A stretch of DNA of 64,000 bases from CAXTEJ01 sp964243295 (GTDB taxonomy: Bacteria; Actinomycetota; Actinomycetes; Actinomycetales; Angustibacteraceae). Positions within the stretch are counted from its first letter, which is position 1, and the number at the start of each line of letters is the position of its first letter. The notes beneath the pieces were generated by a model. That model did not search any database, had not been told where the DNA came from, and saw nothing but the letters and a program-made list of their open reading frames with translations. The position numbers and the translations under genes are program-made. Shown here one piece after another: positions 25,831 to 35,999 of this stretch. The stretch spans positions 124,001 to 188,000 of the forward strand of contig CAXTEJ010000001.1 of NCBI GenBank assembly GCA_964243295.1, in the 5' to 3' direction.

Positions 25831-28098
25831 GTGCCCGATGACAGCGTGCCTGCCGACAGCGTGCCCGATGACAGCGTGCCCGAGTCAGTGCCCGAGTCAG
25901 TGCCCGAGTCAGTGCCTGAGGCGGTGGTGAGCGACGCCGTCGACGTCACCGACTCGCTGCCGGACGACGACACCGCGCTGCCGGACGACACCGCGCTGCC
26001 CGTGACCACCGGTGCGAGCGACCGCGACGACCTCGTGCCGCTGCAGGACGGGCAAGCTCCCAGCCTCGCCGGCCTCGCCAACGGGTCCGTGCGGCCTGAC
26101 GGGCCGGCGTACGACGCGAGCGCGATCCAGGTGCTCGAGGGCTTGGAGGCCGTGCGCAAGCGGCCCGGCATGTACATCGGCTCGACCGGCTCGCGGGGCC
26201 TGCACCACCTCGTGAACGAGATCGTCGACAACTCGGTCGACGAGGCGCTGGCTGGTCATGCGACCCGTATCGACATCTCGCTGCAGCCCGATGGCTCGGT
26301 GCGCGTGGTCGACGACGGCCGCGGCATCCCCACCGACCTCATGCCCGGCGAGAACCGCCCGGCGGTCGAGGTCGTGCTCACGGTGCTGCACGCCGGCGGC
26401 AAGTTCGGCGGTGGTGGCTACGCGGTCTCGGGCGGCCTGCACGGCGTGGGGGTGTCGGTGGTCAACGCGCTGTCGACCCGGCTGGACGTCGAGGTGCGCC
26501 AGCGCGGCCACGTCTGGCGCCAGTCCTACGCCAAGGGCGTCCCGCAGGCGCCGCTGGAGAAGGGCGAGCCCAGCGACCTGACCGGCACGACCGTGTCGTT
26601 CTGGGCCGATCCCGAGATCTTCGAGACCGTCGAGTACGACTTCGAGACGCTGCGCGCGCGGTTCCAGCAGATGGCCTTTCTCAACAAGGGCCTGACGCTG
26701 ACGCTGCACGACCTGCGACCCGGTCACGCCGAGGTCGCCGCGACGGTCGACGTCGACACTACGGCCGCGATCGACGAGGACGTCGACGCCCCCTCGCGCT
26801 ACGTCGAGTTCCGCTACGACGGCGGGCTGGTCGACTACGTCAAGCACCTCAACACCAGCAAGCGCGCCGAGGTGGTCCACAACGACGTGATCGCCTTCGA
26901 GTCCGAGGACACCTCGCGGATGCTGTCGCTCGAGGTCGCGATGCAGTGGACCAACGCCTACTCCGAGAGCGTCCACACCTACGCCAACACGATCAACACG
27001 CACGAGGGAGGCACCCACGAGGAGGGCTTCCGCGCCGCGCTGACCGGTCTGATCAACCGCTACGCGCGCGAGAAGGGCCACCTCAAGGAGAAGGACGACA
27101 ACCTCACCGGCGACGACATCCGCGAGGGCCTGACCGCCGTCGTGTCGATCAAGCTGGGCGAGCCGCAGTTCGAGGGCCAGACCAAGACCAAGCTGGGCAA
27201 CCCCGAGGCCAAGGGCTTCGTGCAGCGGGTCATGACCGACGAGCTCGGCCACTGGCTCGAGCAGCACCCCACCGAGGCCCGCGAGATCATCCGCAAGTCG
27301 ATCCAGGCGGCCGCCGCGCGCCTCGCGGCCCGCAAGGCGCGCGACGCCACCCGCCGCAAGGGCCTGCTCGAGTCCTCCTCGCTGCCCGGCAAGCTCAGCG
27401 ACTGCCAGCTCAACGACCCCGAGCGCTGCGAGATCTTCATCGTCGAGGGCGACTCGGCCGGTGGCTCGGCCAAGGGCGGCCGCAACCCGATGACGCAGGC
27501 GATCCTGCCCATCCGCGGCAAGATCCTCAACGTCGAGAAGGCCCGCATCGACAGGGTGCTCGCCAACACCGAGGTGCAGGCGCTGATCTCGGCCTTCGGC
27601 TGCGGCATCGGCGAGGAGTTCACGCTCGAGAAGCTGCGCTACCACAAGATCGTGCTGATGGCCGATGCCGATGTCGACGGCCAGCACATCCGCACGCTGC
27701 TGCTGACGTTGATCTTCCGGTTCATGCGGCCACTGGTCGACGGCGGCTTCATCTACCTCGCCCAGCCGCCGCTGTACCGGCTGAAGTGGAGCCAGGGCGT
27801 GCACGACTTCGTCTACTCCGACCGCGAGCGCGACGCGCTGGTGGCCGCCGGTCTCGCCGGTGGCCGCAAGCTGCCCAAGGACAACGGCGTGCAGCGCTAC
27901 AAGGGCCTGGGCGAGATGAACGCCCAGGAGCTGTGGGAGACCACGATGGACCCCGACCACCGGGTGCTGCTGCAGGTGACCCTCGAGGACGCCGCGGCCG
28001 CCGACGAGTCGTTCGCCGTGCTGATGGGCGAGGACGTCGAGTCGCGGCGCTCGTTCATCCAGCGCAACGCCAAGGACGTCCGCTTCCTCGACATCTAG
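25831..28098 (+). CDS. gyrB: DNA gyrase subunit B with repetitive acidic N-terminus
   Basis: ATPase subunit of gyrase. The conserved protein starts at about residue 90 (SAIQVLEGLEAVRKRPGMY), with the GHKL ATP site (EIVDNSVDEALAGH, DDGRGIP, GGLHGVGVSVVNALS), the TOPRIM EGDSAGGSAKGGR and MADADVDGQHIRTLLL, and the C-terminal YKGLGEMNAQELWETTMDP. Before it lie about 90 acidic residues with repeats of SVPDD and SVPE units. GTG 25831 after GAGGAG is preferred; a longer ATG start at 25777 exists. Length with extension is 755. Confidence 0.94.
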   Translation: MPDDSVPADSVPDDSVPESVPESVPESVPEAVVSDAVDVTDSLPDDDTALPDDTALPVTTGASDRDDLVPLQDGQAPSLAGLANGSVRPDGPAYDASAIQVLEGLEAVRKRPGMYIGSTGSRGLHHLVNEIVDNSVDEALAGHATRIDISLQPDGSVRVVDDGRGIPTDLMPGENRPAVEVVLTVLHAGGKFGGGGYAVSGGLHGVGVSVVNALSTRLDVEVRQRGHVWRQSYAKGVPQAPLEKGEPSDLTGTTVSFWADPEIFETVEYDFETLRARFQQMAFLNKGLTLTLHDLRPGHAEVAATVDVDTTAAIDEDVDAPSRYVEFRYDGGLVDYVKHLNTSKRAEVVHNDVIAFESEDTSRMLSLEVAMQWTNAYSESVHTYANTINTHEGGTHEEGFRAALTGLINRYAREKGHLKEKDDNLTGDDIREGLTAVVSIKLGEPQFEGQTKTKLGNPEAKGFVQRVMTDELGHWLEQHPTEAREIIRKSIQAAAARLAARKARDATRRKGLLESSSLPGKLSDCQLNDPERCEIFIVEGDSAGGSAKGGRNPMTQAILPIRGKILNVEKARIDRVLANTEVQALISAFGCGIGEEFTLEKLRYHKIVLMADADVDGQHIRTLLLTLIFRFMRPLVDGGFIYLAQPPLYRLKWSQGVHDFVYSDRERDALVAAGLAGGRKLPKDNGVQRYKGLGEMNAQELWETTMDPDHRVLLQVTLEDAAAADESFAVLMGEDVESRRSFIQRNAKDVRFLDI

Positions 28099-28183
28099 CG
28101 GGCTGCCGGCAGGGCTCACTCGCCTCGCTGGTCCCGCGCAGCACCGCTGAGCCCGCACCCCGACGTACACCCGAAGGACGGCC

Positions 28184-30810
<2,627 letters not shown>

Positions 30811-30814
<4 letters not shown>

Positions 30815-31302
30815 CGACACCCGACGAGGCCTACGGCGGGGCGCAGCGGTCGTTCGCGGCCACGGCGACCTCGACCCGTGAGGCGGCCCCGGCCGGTGCG
30901 CGTCCGACGTCCGCCGCCCGCTCGGCGAGCGGCCCCCGCCGGGTGCGGCTCACGCTGGCCCGGCTCGACCCGTGGTCGGTCATGAAGCTGTCGTTCCTGC
31001 TGTCGGTCGCCGTCGGCATCGCCCTGGTGATCATGATCGGCGTGCTGTGGACGACGCTCGACGGCATGGGCGTGTTCACGAGCGTCAACGACACGATCAA
31101 GGAGATCAACAGCGGCGGCACCGCTGAGTCGACGTTCGACCTCATGAACTACATCGGCTTCAGCCGCGTGCTGTCGCTCGCGACGGTCGTCGCGGTGGTC
31201 GACGTCTTCCTGCTCACCGCCCTGGCGACGCTCGGCGCGTTCCTCTACAACGTCTGCTCGAGCCTGGTCGGTGGCCTGCACCTGACCCTCACCGACGACT
31301 GA
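30811..31302 (+). CDS. DUF3566 transmembrane protein
   Basis: A 163-residue protein with a disordered N-terminal third, then VRLTLARLDPWSVMKLSFLLSVAV, a membrane helix (about 67-90), an outer segment (FTSVNDTIKEINSGGTAESTF) and a second helix (about 126-150, LSLATVVAVVDVFLLTALATL). This is the conserved protein directly after gyrA in actinobacteria (Rv0007 position). It is coupled to gyrA by GTGA. Function is not established. Confidence 0.88.
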
Positions 31303-31307
31303 TCGGT

Positions 31308-31337
31308 TTGGGCGCCGCAGCGTCGCTGCGGTACCCT
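31308..31337 (+). promoter_or_regulatory. Candidate tRNA-Ile promoter
   Basis: TTGGGC (31308-31313) and TACCCT (31332-31337) with 18 bp between form a plausible sigma-70 promoter about 35 bp before tRNA-Ile. It begins six bases after the DUF3566 stop. Confidence 0.5.
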
Positions 31338-31370
31338 CGGTCGTCGCCGCACGCACGCCTCGGTGGCTCG

Positions 31371-31444
31371 GGGCCTATAGCTCAGTCGGTTAGAGCGCTT
31401 CCCTGATAAGGAAGAGGTCACTGGTTCGAATCCAGTTAGGCCCA
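31371..31444 (+). tRNA. tRNA-Ile (GAU)
   Basis: A 74-nt cloverleaf with acceptor pair GGGCCTA/TAGGCCC, D-arm GCTCAGTCGGTTAGAGC, anticodon loop CTGATAA with anticodon GAT at 31405-31407, and T-arm CTGGTTCGAATCCAG. The CCA end is not encoded. It sits between gyrA/DUF3566 and tRNA-Ala as in other actinobacteria. Confidence 0.97.
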
Positions 31445-31488
31445 CGTCGTGATCTCGTCGTCTCATCCCTGTGCAGCCGGAGGCAGCC

Positions 31489-31608
31489 ATGAAGAAGGCG
31501 CTCGTGAGCATCCTCCTCGGCGCCGGGGCGCTCGCCGCGTGGCGCAGGGTGCAGGCCGACAAGGCCGAGCAGGACCTGTGGGCCGAGGCCACCGACCCGG
31601 TGAGCTGA
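31489..31608 (+). CDS. DLW-39 family small protein
   Basis: A 39-residue peptide, MKKALVSILLGAGALAAW then RRVQADKAEQ and DLWAEATDPVS. The length and the Asp-Leu-Trp motif (residues 29-31) match the DLW-39 family found between the gyrA tRNAs of actinobacteria. A short hydrophobic N-terminus could insert in the membrane. Ribosome-binding site GGAGG lies six bases before ATG 31489. Function unknown. Confidence 0.85.
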   Translation: MKKALVSILLGAGALAAWRRVQADKAEQDLWAEATDPVS

Positions 31609-31620
31609 GACTCACCCCTC

Positions 31621-31693
31621 GGGGCCATGGCGCAATTGGTAGCGCACCTGCTTTGCAAGCAGGGGGTTAGGGGTTCGAGTCCCCTTGGCTCCA
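31621..31693 (+). tRNA. tRNA-Ala (UGC)
   Basis: A 73-nt cloverleaf: acceptor GGGGCCA/TGGCTCC with one G-U pair, D-arm GCGCAATTGGTAGCGC, anticodon loop TTTGCAA with anticodon TGC at 31654-31656, and T-arm GGGGTTCGAGTCCCC. CCA is not encoded. Downstream, CGTGGTGTGATG is directly repeated at 31702-31713 and 31725-31736. Confidence 0.97.
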
Positions 31694-31746
31694 CTTCTTG
31701 GCGTGGTGTGATGTGTTTCCCTGCCGTGGTGTGATGCGTTGGCAGC

Positions 31747-31812
31747 GAGCGCCGCGGTCCTCCGGTTCGCTGTCGCAAGCTCCTTGACGCGAACCTCCGG
31801 ACCCCGGCGCTC
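31747..31812. repeat. Hairpin repeat with conserved 18-nt loop, copy 1
   Basis: Inverted arms of 24 nt (31747-31770 and 31789-31812, ending GGTTCGC and starting GCGAACC) flank the loop TGTCGCAAGCTCCTTGAC at 31771-31788. The same loop and similar arms recur at 38549-38618 and, inverted, at 38875-38943. It occupies the tRNA-Ala to toxin-antitoxin gap. Confidence 0.8.
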
Positions 31813-31870
31813 TCTTGCTCCTGGTGGTTCGTCGGACGACCTCGGTGTCCTTCCGGGCCGGCGCCAGGTA

Positions 31871-31899
31871 TATCGCCGTCGATAACCCCCAGCTATGCT
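31871..31899 (+). promoter_or_regulatory. Promoter and candidate operator of the MNT/HEPN pair
   Basis: The inverted repeat TATCG-CCGT-CGATA at 31871-31884 lies just before a TATGCT -10 hexamer (31894-31899). The start codon is 4-7 bases after the -10, so the mRNA may be leaderless. The palindrome is a natural candidate site for the XRE domain of the encoded protein. Confidence 0.5.
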
Positions 31900-31902
31900 G
31901 TC

Positions 31903-32349
31903 GTGGTGGACATCGCGGCGCAGCGGCGGGCTGCCGGTCTCAGCCAGTCCCAGCTCGCTCGAGCCGCGGCAGTCCCTCAACCGAACCTGTCGGCGTACGA
32001 GAACGGCCGCCGTGTCCCCTCCGCGGCGGTACGTGAGCGGATCGTGCTCGCACTCGCCGTACGACCGTCCGTGCGAGTCGAGCACCATCGCGACTCGATC
32101 CGGGCACTGGTGGCTGCGCATCACGCGACTGCGCCCCGGGTCTTCGGGTCCGTCGCCCGAGGGGGCGACGAGCCCGGCTCTGACGTCGACCTTCTCGTGG
32201 AGTTCACCGAAGAAGCGTCACTGCTGGACGAGATCGGCCTCCGGCTCGCCCTGGTCGACCTGCTCCGCGTGGACGTCGACGTGGTCGCCTTGGACACCCT
32301 CAAGGGTCAGGTGCGCGAGCGTGTCCTCGCAGAAGCGGTGGAGGTGTGA
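31903..32349 (+). CDS. XRE-MNT fusion: MntA-like nucleotidyltransferase antitoxin
   Basis: The 148 residues join an XRE helix-turn-helix (about 1-50; AAGLSQSQLARAAAVPQPNLSAYENGRR split by the recognition helix) to a minimal nucleotidyltransferase with the complete GSx10DxD motif (G82-S83 to D94-V-D96, then LLVEF). In type VII systems MntA AMPylates the HEPN toxin HepT. The added DNA-binding domain suggests self-repression through the palindrome at 31871-31884. GTG at 31903 or 31906; the latter fits a leaderless start. The stop overlaps the HEPN gene (GTGA). Confidence 0.87.
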   Translation: MVDIAAQRRAAGLSQSQLARAAAVPQPNLSAYENGRRVPSAAVRERIVLALAVRPSVRVEHHRDSIRALVAAHHATAPRVFGSVARGGDEPGSDVDLLVEFTEEASLLDEIGLRLALVDLLRVDVDVVALDTLKGQVRERVLAEAVEV

Positions 32350-32699
32350 CCGAGTCGGCACAGAAGGCGCGTGACGCGGCTGAACGCGTCATCGCCGTCT
32401 GCGACTCCCTCGCCGGCCTCGTGCCGCCCGATGTGGACTCCTTCGCGGCCGACCTCCGCACGCAGTGGGCTGTTGAGATGGGTCTCATCCGCATCGGCGA
32501 GGCCGTCAACCGGATCCCCGCGGGGGTGCGCGAGGTCTTCGACGACCAGCCGTGGCGGCAGATCGTCGCCATGCGCAACTTCGCCGCCCACCAGTACGAC
32601 GACCTCGACCCGAGGCGGGTGTGGCGAACTGTCACCCGCGACGTCCCCCGGCTGCGTGCCTACCTCCTCGACACCGTCATCCCGGGGCTCGATCTGTAG
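32346..32699 (+). CDS. HepT-like HEPN domain toxin (DUF86)
   Basis: A 117-residue HEPN protein with the RX4HXY motif intact: R77-NFAA-H82-Q-Y84. R and H form the RNase site; the tyrosine is the residue AMPylated by MntA in the characterised HepT/MntA pair. Helices with EMGLIRIGEAVNRIP and WRQIVAMRNFAAH are typical of DUF86. Start GTG 32346 overlaps the MNT stop by four bases. It is predicted to be an RNase that is silenced by its partner. Confidence 0.88.
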   Translation: MTESAQKARDAAERVIAVCDSLAGLVPPDVDSFAADLRTQWAVEMGLIRIGEAVNRIPAGVREVFDDQPWRQIVAMRNFAAHQYDDLDPRRVWRTVTRDVPRLRAYLLDTVIPGLDL

Positions 32700-32754
32700 G
32701 TCATGCGTGTGGGTCGCCGCACGCCCTGGCAGCGCGACGTGAGAGCTTGACCGG

Positions 32755-35700
32755 ATGACCGAGCAGCCGCTAGTCCCTGGACTCCACGAGCAGCTCGTGA
32801 CCAAGGCGATGCAGCTGGACCTTTCCGCCGAGCGTGCGCACGAGGCCGAGTTCGCCAAGGTCGACCCGGCCGACCAACCACACGTTCTCGCCCGGCACAT
32901 CTATGACCTCACCCGCCGGGCTCTCGAGGGGAGAGCCGATGTGGATGGTCGGATCCAGCTCCTCGACGACCTCCTAGCCGTGCTCGACGTGCCCGCCGGG
33001 CGGGTCGACCCTCCGGCGCGGCAGCTGCGGCGGCTCGCGATGGCACCCGGTCCTGGCGTGGTCGACATCGAACCGGTTCGGCCCAGCACCCCGCTCTCCG
33101 ACGCTGCGCTGCTCACGAACAGCACCGGCGAACCCAACCTGGCCGCCGAGCTGCGCGCCGAGCTCGACACCTCGGACGAGGTCGACCTGCTGTGCGCCTT
33201 CGTCAAGTGGCACGGGCTGCGCCTGCTGGAAGATCAGCTCGGGCGACTACGCCGCCGCCGAGCTCCGCTGCGCGTGATCACAACGACCTACATGGGCGCA
33301 ACGGAACGGGCTGCGTTGGACCGACTCGTGCGGGAGATGGGCGCAGAGGTACGGATTCAGTACGACACCGCCCGCACCCGCCTGCACGCCAAGGCGTGGA
33401 TGTTCCGACGCAGGAGCCGGTACGACACGGGGTACGTCGGCTCCTCCAACCTCTCCCGGGCCGCACTGCTCGACGGGGTCGAATGGAACGTCCGCCTGTC
33501 CCGGGTCGCAACTCCGTCACTGTTGGACAAGTTCCACGGCACGTTCGCCACCTATTGGAACGACGCGAGCTTCGAGTTGTACGACCCGGACGTCGACCGG
33601 GACCGCTTGGACGATGCGCTTGCCGAGGCGTCGGGATCACGGCAGCACGATCGTGTGACCATCAGCCTGTCCGGCCTTGAGGTCCGTCCCTTCACCTACC
33701 AGCAGCACATGCTGGACGAGCTGGCGGTCGAACGCGATGTGCACGATCGTCATCGCAACCTGATCGTCGCGGCCACCGGGACGGGCAAGACAGTGGTCGC
33801 TGCCCTGGACTATCGCCGGCTCTGCGGCCCGGCCTCCGCCGACCGCCCTCGGCTGCTCTTCGTCGCGCACCGCAGAGAGATCCTCGCTCAGTCGCGACGG
33901 ACCTACCGAGAGGTCCTCGGCGACCGCGACTTCGGCGAGATGCATGTGGGCGCAGCCCGCCCGGAGCGCTGGGACCACGTCTTCGCCAGCGTGCAGTCAC
34001 TGCAGTCGTACGGCGTCACGAACATCCCGGCCGACGCCTACGACATCGTGGTCATCGACGAGTTCCACCACGCCCAGGCACCGACGTACCGGAGGCTGTT
34101 GAACCACCTGACCCCGCGGGAGCTGCTCGGCCTCACTGCGACTCCCGAACGGGCCGACGGCGTCGACGTCCGCGCCGAGTTCTTCGACGGGCGCACCGCC
34201 ACCGAGCTGCGGCTGTGGGACGCGCTCGGCAAGGACCTGCTCTGTCCTTTCCACTACTTCGCCGTCGCGGACGGCACGGATCTTCGGCGGATCAGCTGGG
34301 CCCGTGGCCGGTATGACGAGGGCGAGCTGTCCGGCGTCTACACCGGCAACCGCGCACGGGCCGCCATCGTCGTGCAGCGGCTGCGCGACAAGGTGCTCGA
34401 GCCAGGGGCGATGCGCGCACTCGGCTTCTGCGTCAGCGTTTCCCACGCAAACTTCATGGCCGAGACTTTTCGCGACGCCGGCATCCCCGCACTTGCCATC
34501 AGCGGTGACACTCCCGCAGCGGACCGCGAGCGCGCTCTCGACGACCTGAGGTCGCGCCGTGTCAACGTCCTGTTCGCTGTCGATCTCTTCAACGAGGGTC
34601 TCGATCTCCCGGACGTCGACACGGTGCTGTTCCTCCGTCCCACCGAGAGCGCCACGGTCTTCTTGCAGCAGCTCGGTCGTGGACTCCGTCGCACTCCGGA
34701 CAAGGCCGTGCTGACCGTCCTTGACTTCGTCGGGCACCAGCGAAAGGAGTTTCGCTTCGACACCAAGCTTCGTGCACTGACTGGCGAAACCCGGCGGGGT
34801 CTCGAGCGCGAGATCGAACGTGGATTCCCGTTCCTTCCCTCCGGCTGCCAGATCGTGATGGATCGCCAAGCCCAGTCATTGATCCTCGAAAACCTGCGCA
34901 ACCAGGTTGCGAACAGCTGGAAGTCGATGACCGCGGAGCTGCGCTCGTACGGTGACCTCGACCTGCCGACCTTCGTCCACCAGTCGGGCATCGAGCTGCC
35001 CGACATCCTGCGCCGAGGCCAGCGCTCGTGGACCCAGCTGCGGAGGGATGCCGGCCTACCCACGCCAGAGGGCACTCCCCTGGAACAGCAGCTGCTCAAG
35101 CGGCTCCGTGCTTTCGCTCACGTCGACGATGAGCTGCGGGCGGCCGGCTACGGACAGCTGCTGAGCTCGCAGAGGTCGTACGCCGACCTCACGCACGAAG
35201 AGCAGCGATTGGCGCGGATGCTCTTCTTCTCGGCCTTCCCCAACGGCACTGGCTTGTCGACGTACGACGACGGCCTGCGCGCCATTCGCACGGAACAAGC
35301 CTTCGCCGCCGAGCTTGGAGCCGTCATCGACCTCGTCTTCGATGGGACGCGTCATGACGCCTTGCCGCTGACCGGGTCGCTCGCCAGTGTGCCCTTGCGC
35401 GTCCACGCTTCGTACCAGCGCGAGGAGATCCTCGCGGCCCTCGACTACGCCAACCTCGACCGAACACCGCGAAGCATGATGCAGGGCGTCGCGTACTCCG
35501 AGGCCTTTGACGTCGACGCTCTGTTCATCACGTTGAAGAAGTCGGAAGCCGACTACTCACCCACCACCATGTATCGCGACTACCCGATCAGCCCCACGCT
35601 CTTCCACTGGGAGTCGCAGAACGCCACCTCCGTCGCCTCACCCACCGGTCAGCGCTACCTCAACGGCTCGAGCACCGTGCTGCTCTTCTGCCGGATCGAG

Positions 35701-35853
35701 CACAAGGGCGAGTACGACACCGCGCCGTACGTGCTGCTTGGCCCCGCCTCTCACCTCAGCCACGTGGGTGAGCGCCCCATCGCCATCACCTGGCAGCTGC
35801 AGCACGCCATGCCCTCGACCTTCTTCGAGAACGCCAGCCTCGCCGCGTCGTGA
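32755..35853 (+). CDS. PLD-nuclease/SF2 helicase/DUF3427 protein
   Basis: A 1032-residue protein. After a 115-residue helical lead comes a PLD-like nuclease domain (about 120-265) with H211-A-K213 and YVGSSNLS. An SF2 helicase follows with Walker A GTGKT (342-346), DEFHH (435-439), LTATPER, and motif VI QQLGRGLRR near 638-646. A DUF3427-type C-terminal region (about 700-1030) completes it. This architecture occurs in accessory and defence regions. ATG 32755 is 55 bases after the HEPN gene, on the same strand. Codon use is a little more relaxed than in neighbours, consistent with transfer. Cellular target unknown. Confidence 0.85.
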   Translation: MTEQPLVPGLHEQLVTKAMQLDLSAERAHEAEFAKVDPADQPHVLARHIYDLTRRALEGRADVDGRIQLLDDLLAVLDVPAGRVDPPARQLRRLAMAPGPGVVDIEPVRPSTPLSDAALLTNSTGEPNLAAELRAELDTSDEVDLLCAFVKWHGLRLLEDQLGRLRRRRAPLRVITTTYMGATERAALDRLVREMGAEVRIQYDTARTRLHAKAWMFRRRSRYDTGYVGSSNLSRAALLDGVEWNVRLSRVATPSLLDKFHGTFATYWNDASFELYDPDVDRDRLDDALAEASGSRQHDRVTISLSGLEVRPFTYQQHMLDELAVERDVHDRHRNLIVAATGTGKTVVAALDYRRLCGPASADRPRLLFVAHRREILAQSRRTYREVLGDRDFGEMHVGAARPERWDHVFASVQSLQSYGVTNIPADAYDIVVIDEFHHAQAPTYRRLLNHLTPRELLGLTATPERADGVDVRAEFFDGRTATELRLWDALGKDLLCPFHYFAVADGTDLRRISWARGRYDEGELSGVYTGNRARAAIVVQRLRDKVLEPGAMRALGFCVSVSHANFMAETFRDAGIPALAISGDTPAADRERALDDLRSRRVNVLFAVDLFNEGLDLPDVDTVLFLRPTESATVFLQQLGRGLRRTPDKAVLTVLDFVGHQRKEFRFDTKLRALTGETRRGLEREIERGFPFLPSGCQIVMDRQAQSLILENLRNQVANSWKSMTAELRSYGDLDLPTFVHQSGIELPDILRRGQRSWTQLRRDAGLPTPEGTPLEQQLLKRLRAFAHVDDELRAAGYGQLLSSQRSYADLTHEEQRLARMLFFSAFPNGTGLSTYDDGLRAIRTEQAFAAELGAVIDLVFDGTRHDALPLTGSLASVPLRVHASYQREEILAALDYANLDRTPRSMMQGVAYSEAFDVDALFITLKKSEADYSPTTMYRDYPISPTLFHWESQNATSVASPTGQRYLNGSSTVLLFCRIEHKGEYDTAPYVLLGPASHLSHVGERPIAITWQLQHAMPSTFFENASLAAS

Positions 35854-35858
35854 CGAGT

Positions 35859-35889
35859 GCCGCACGTTGCTCCACCGGCCGCGTGCGGC
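35859..35889 (+). terminator. Stem-loop after the helicase gene
   Basis: GCCGCACG (35859-35866) pairs with CGTGCGGC (35882-35889) five bases after the helicase stop. There is no T-run, as is common in high-GC genomes. Confidence 0.5.
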
Positions 35890-35952
35890 CGTGCTCTTCG
35901 GCGGCTGCTGTGCGGGAAGCGGCCGGGCACGCCGCGCGTCGACGACGAGACA

Positions 35953-35992
35953 TGACGAAGCCCTCCCCGCCGCGGCGGGGAGGGCTTCGTCA
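35953..35992. terminator. 40-bp perfect palindrome between convergent genes
   Basis: Arms of 20 nt (35953-35972 and 35973-35992, outer ends TGACGAAGCCC and GGGCTTCGTCA, centre CCGCGG) are exactly complementary. It lies between the helicase (plus) and the DUF5324-like gene (minus, ends at 36000), a natural bidirectional terminator. Confidence 0.85.
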
Positions 35993-35999
35993 CTTCAGG

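Noticed and set aside
31489..31608. Possibility that the 39-codon frame between the tRNAs is noise
   Set aside because: Rejected as noise: the length, the DLW motif and GGAGG ribosome-binding site match the DLW-39 family, so it is listed as a gene.
31680..31693. tRNA-Ala 3' end as an integrase attachment site for the islet
   Set aside because: No direct repeat of the tRNA end is visible near 35850-36000 and there is no integrase gene.
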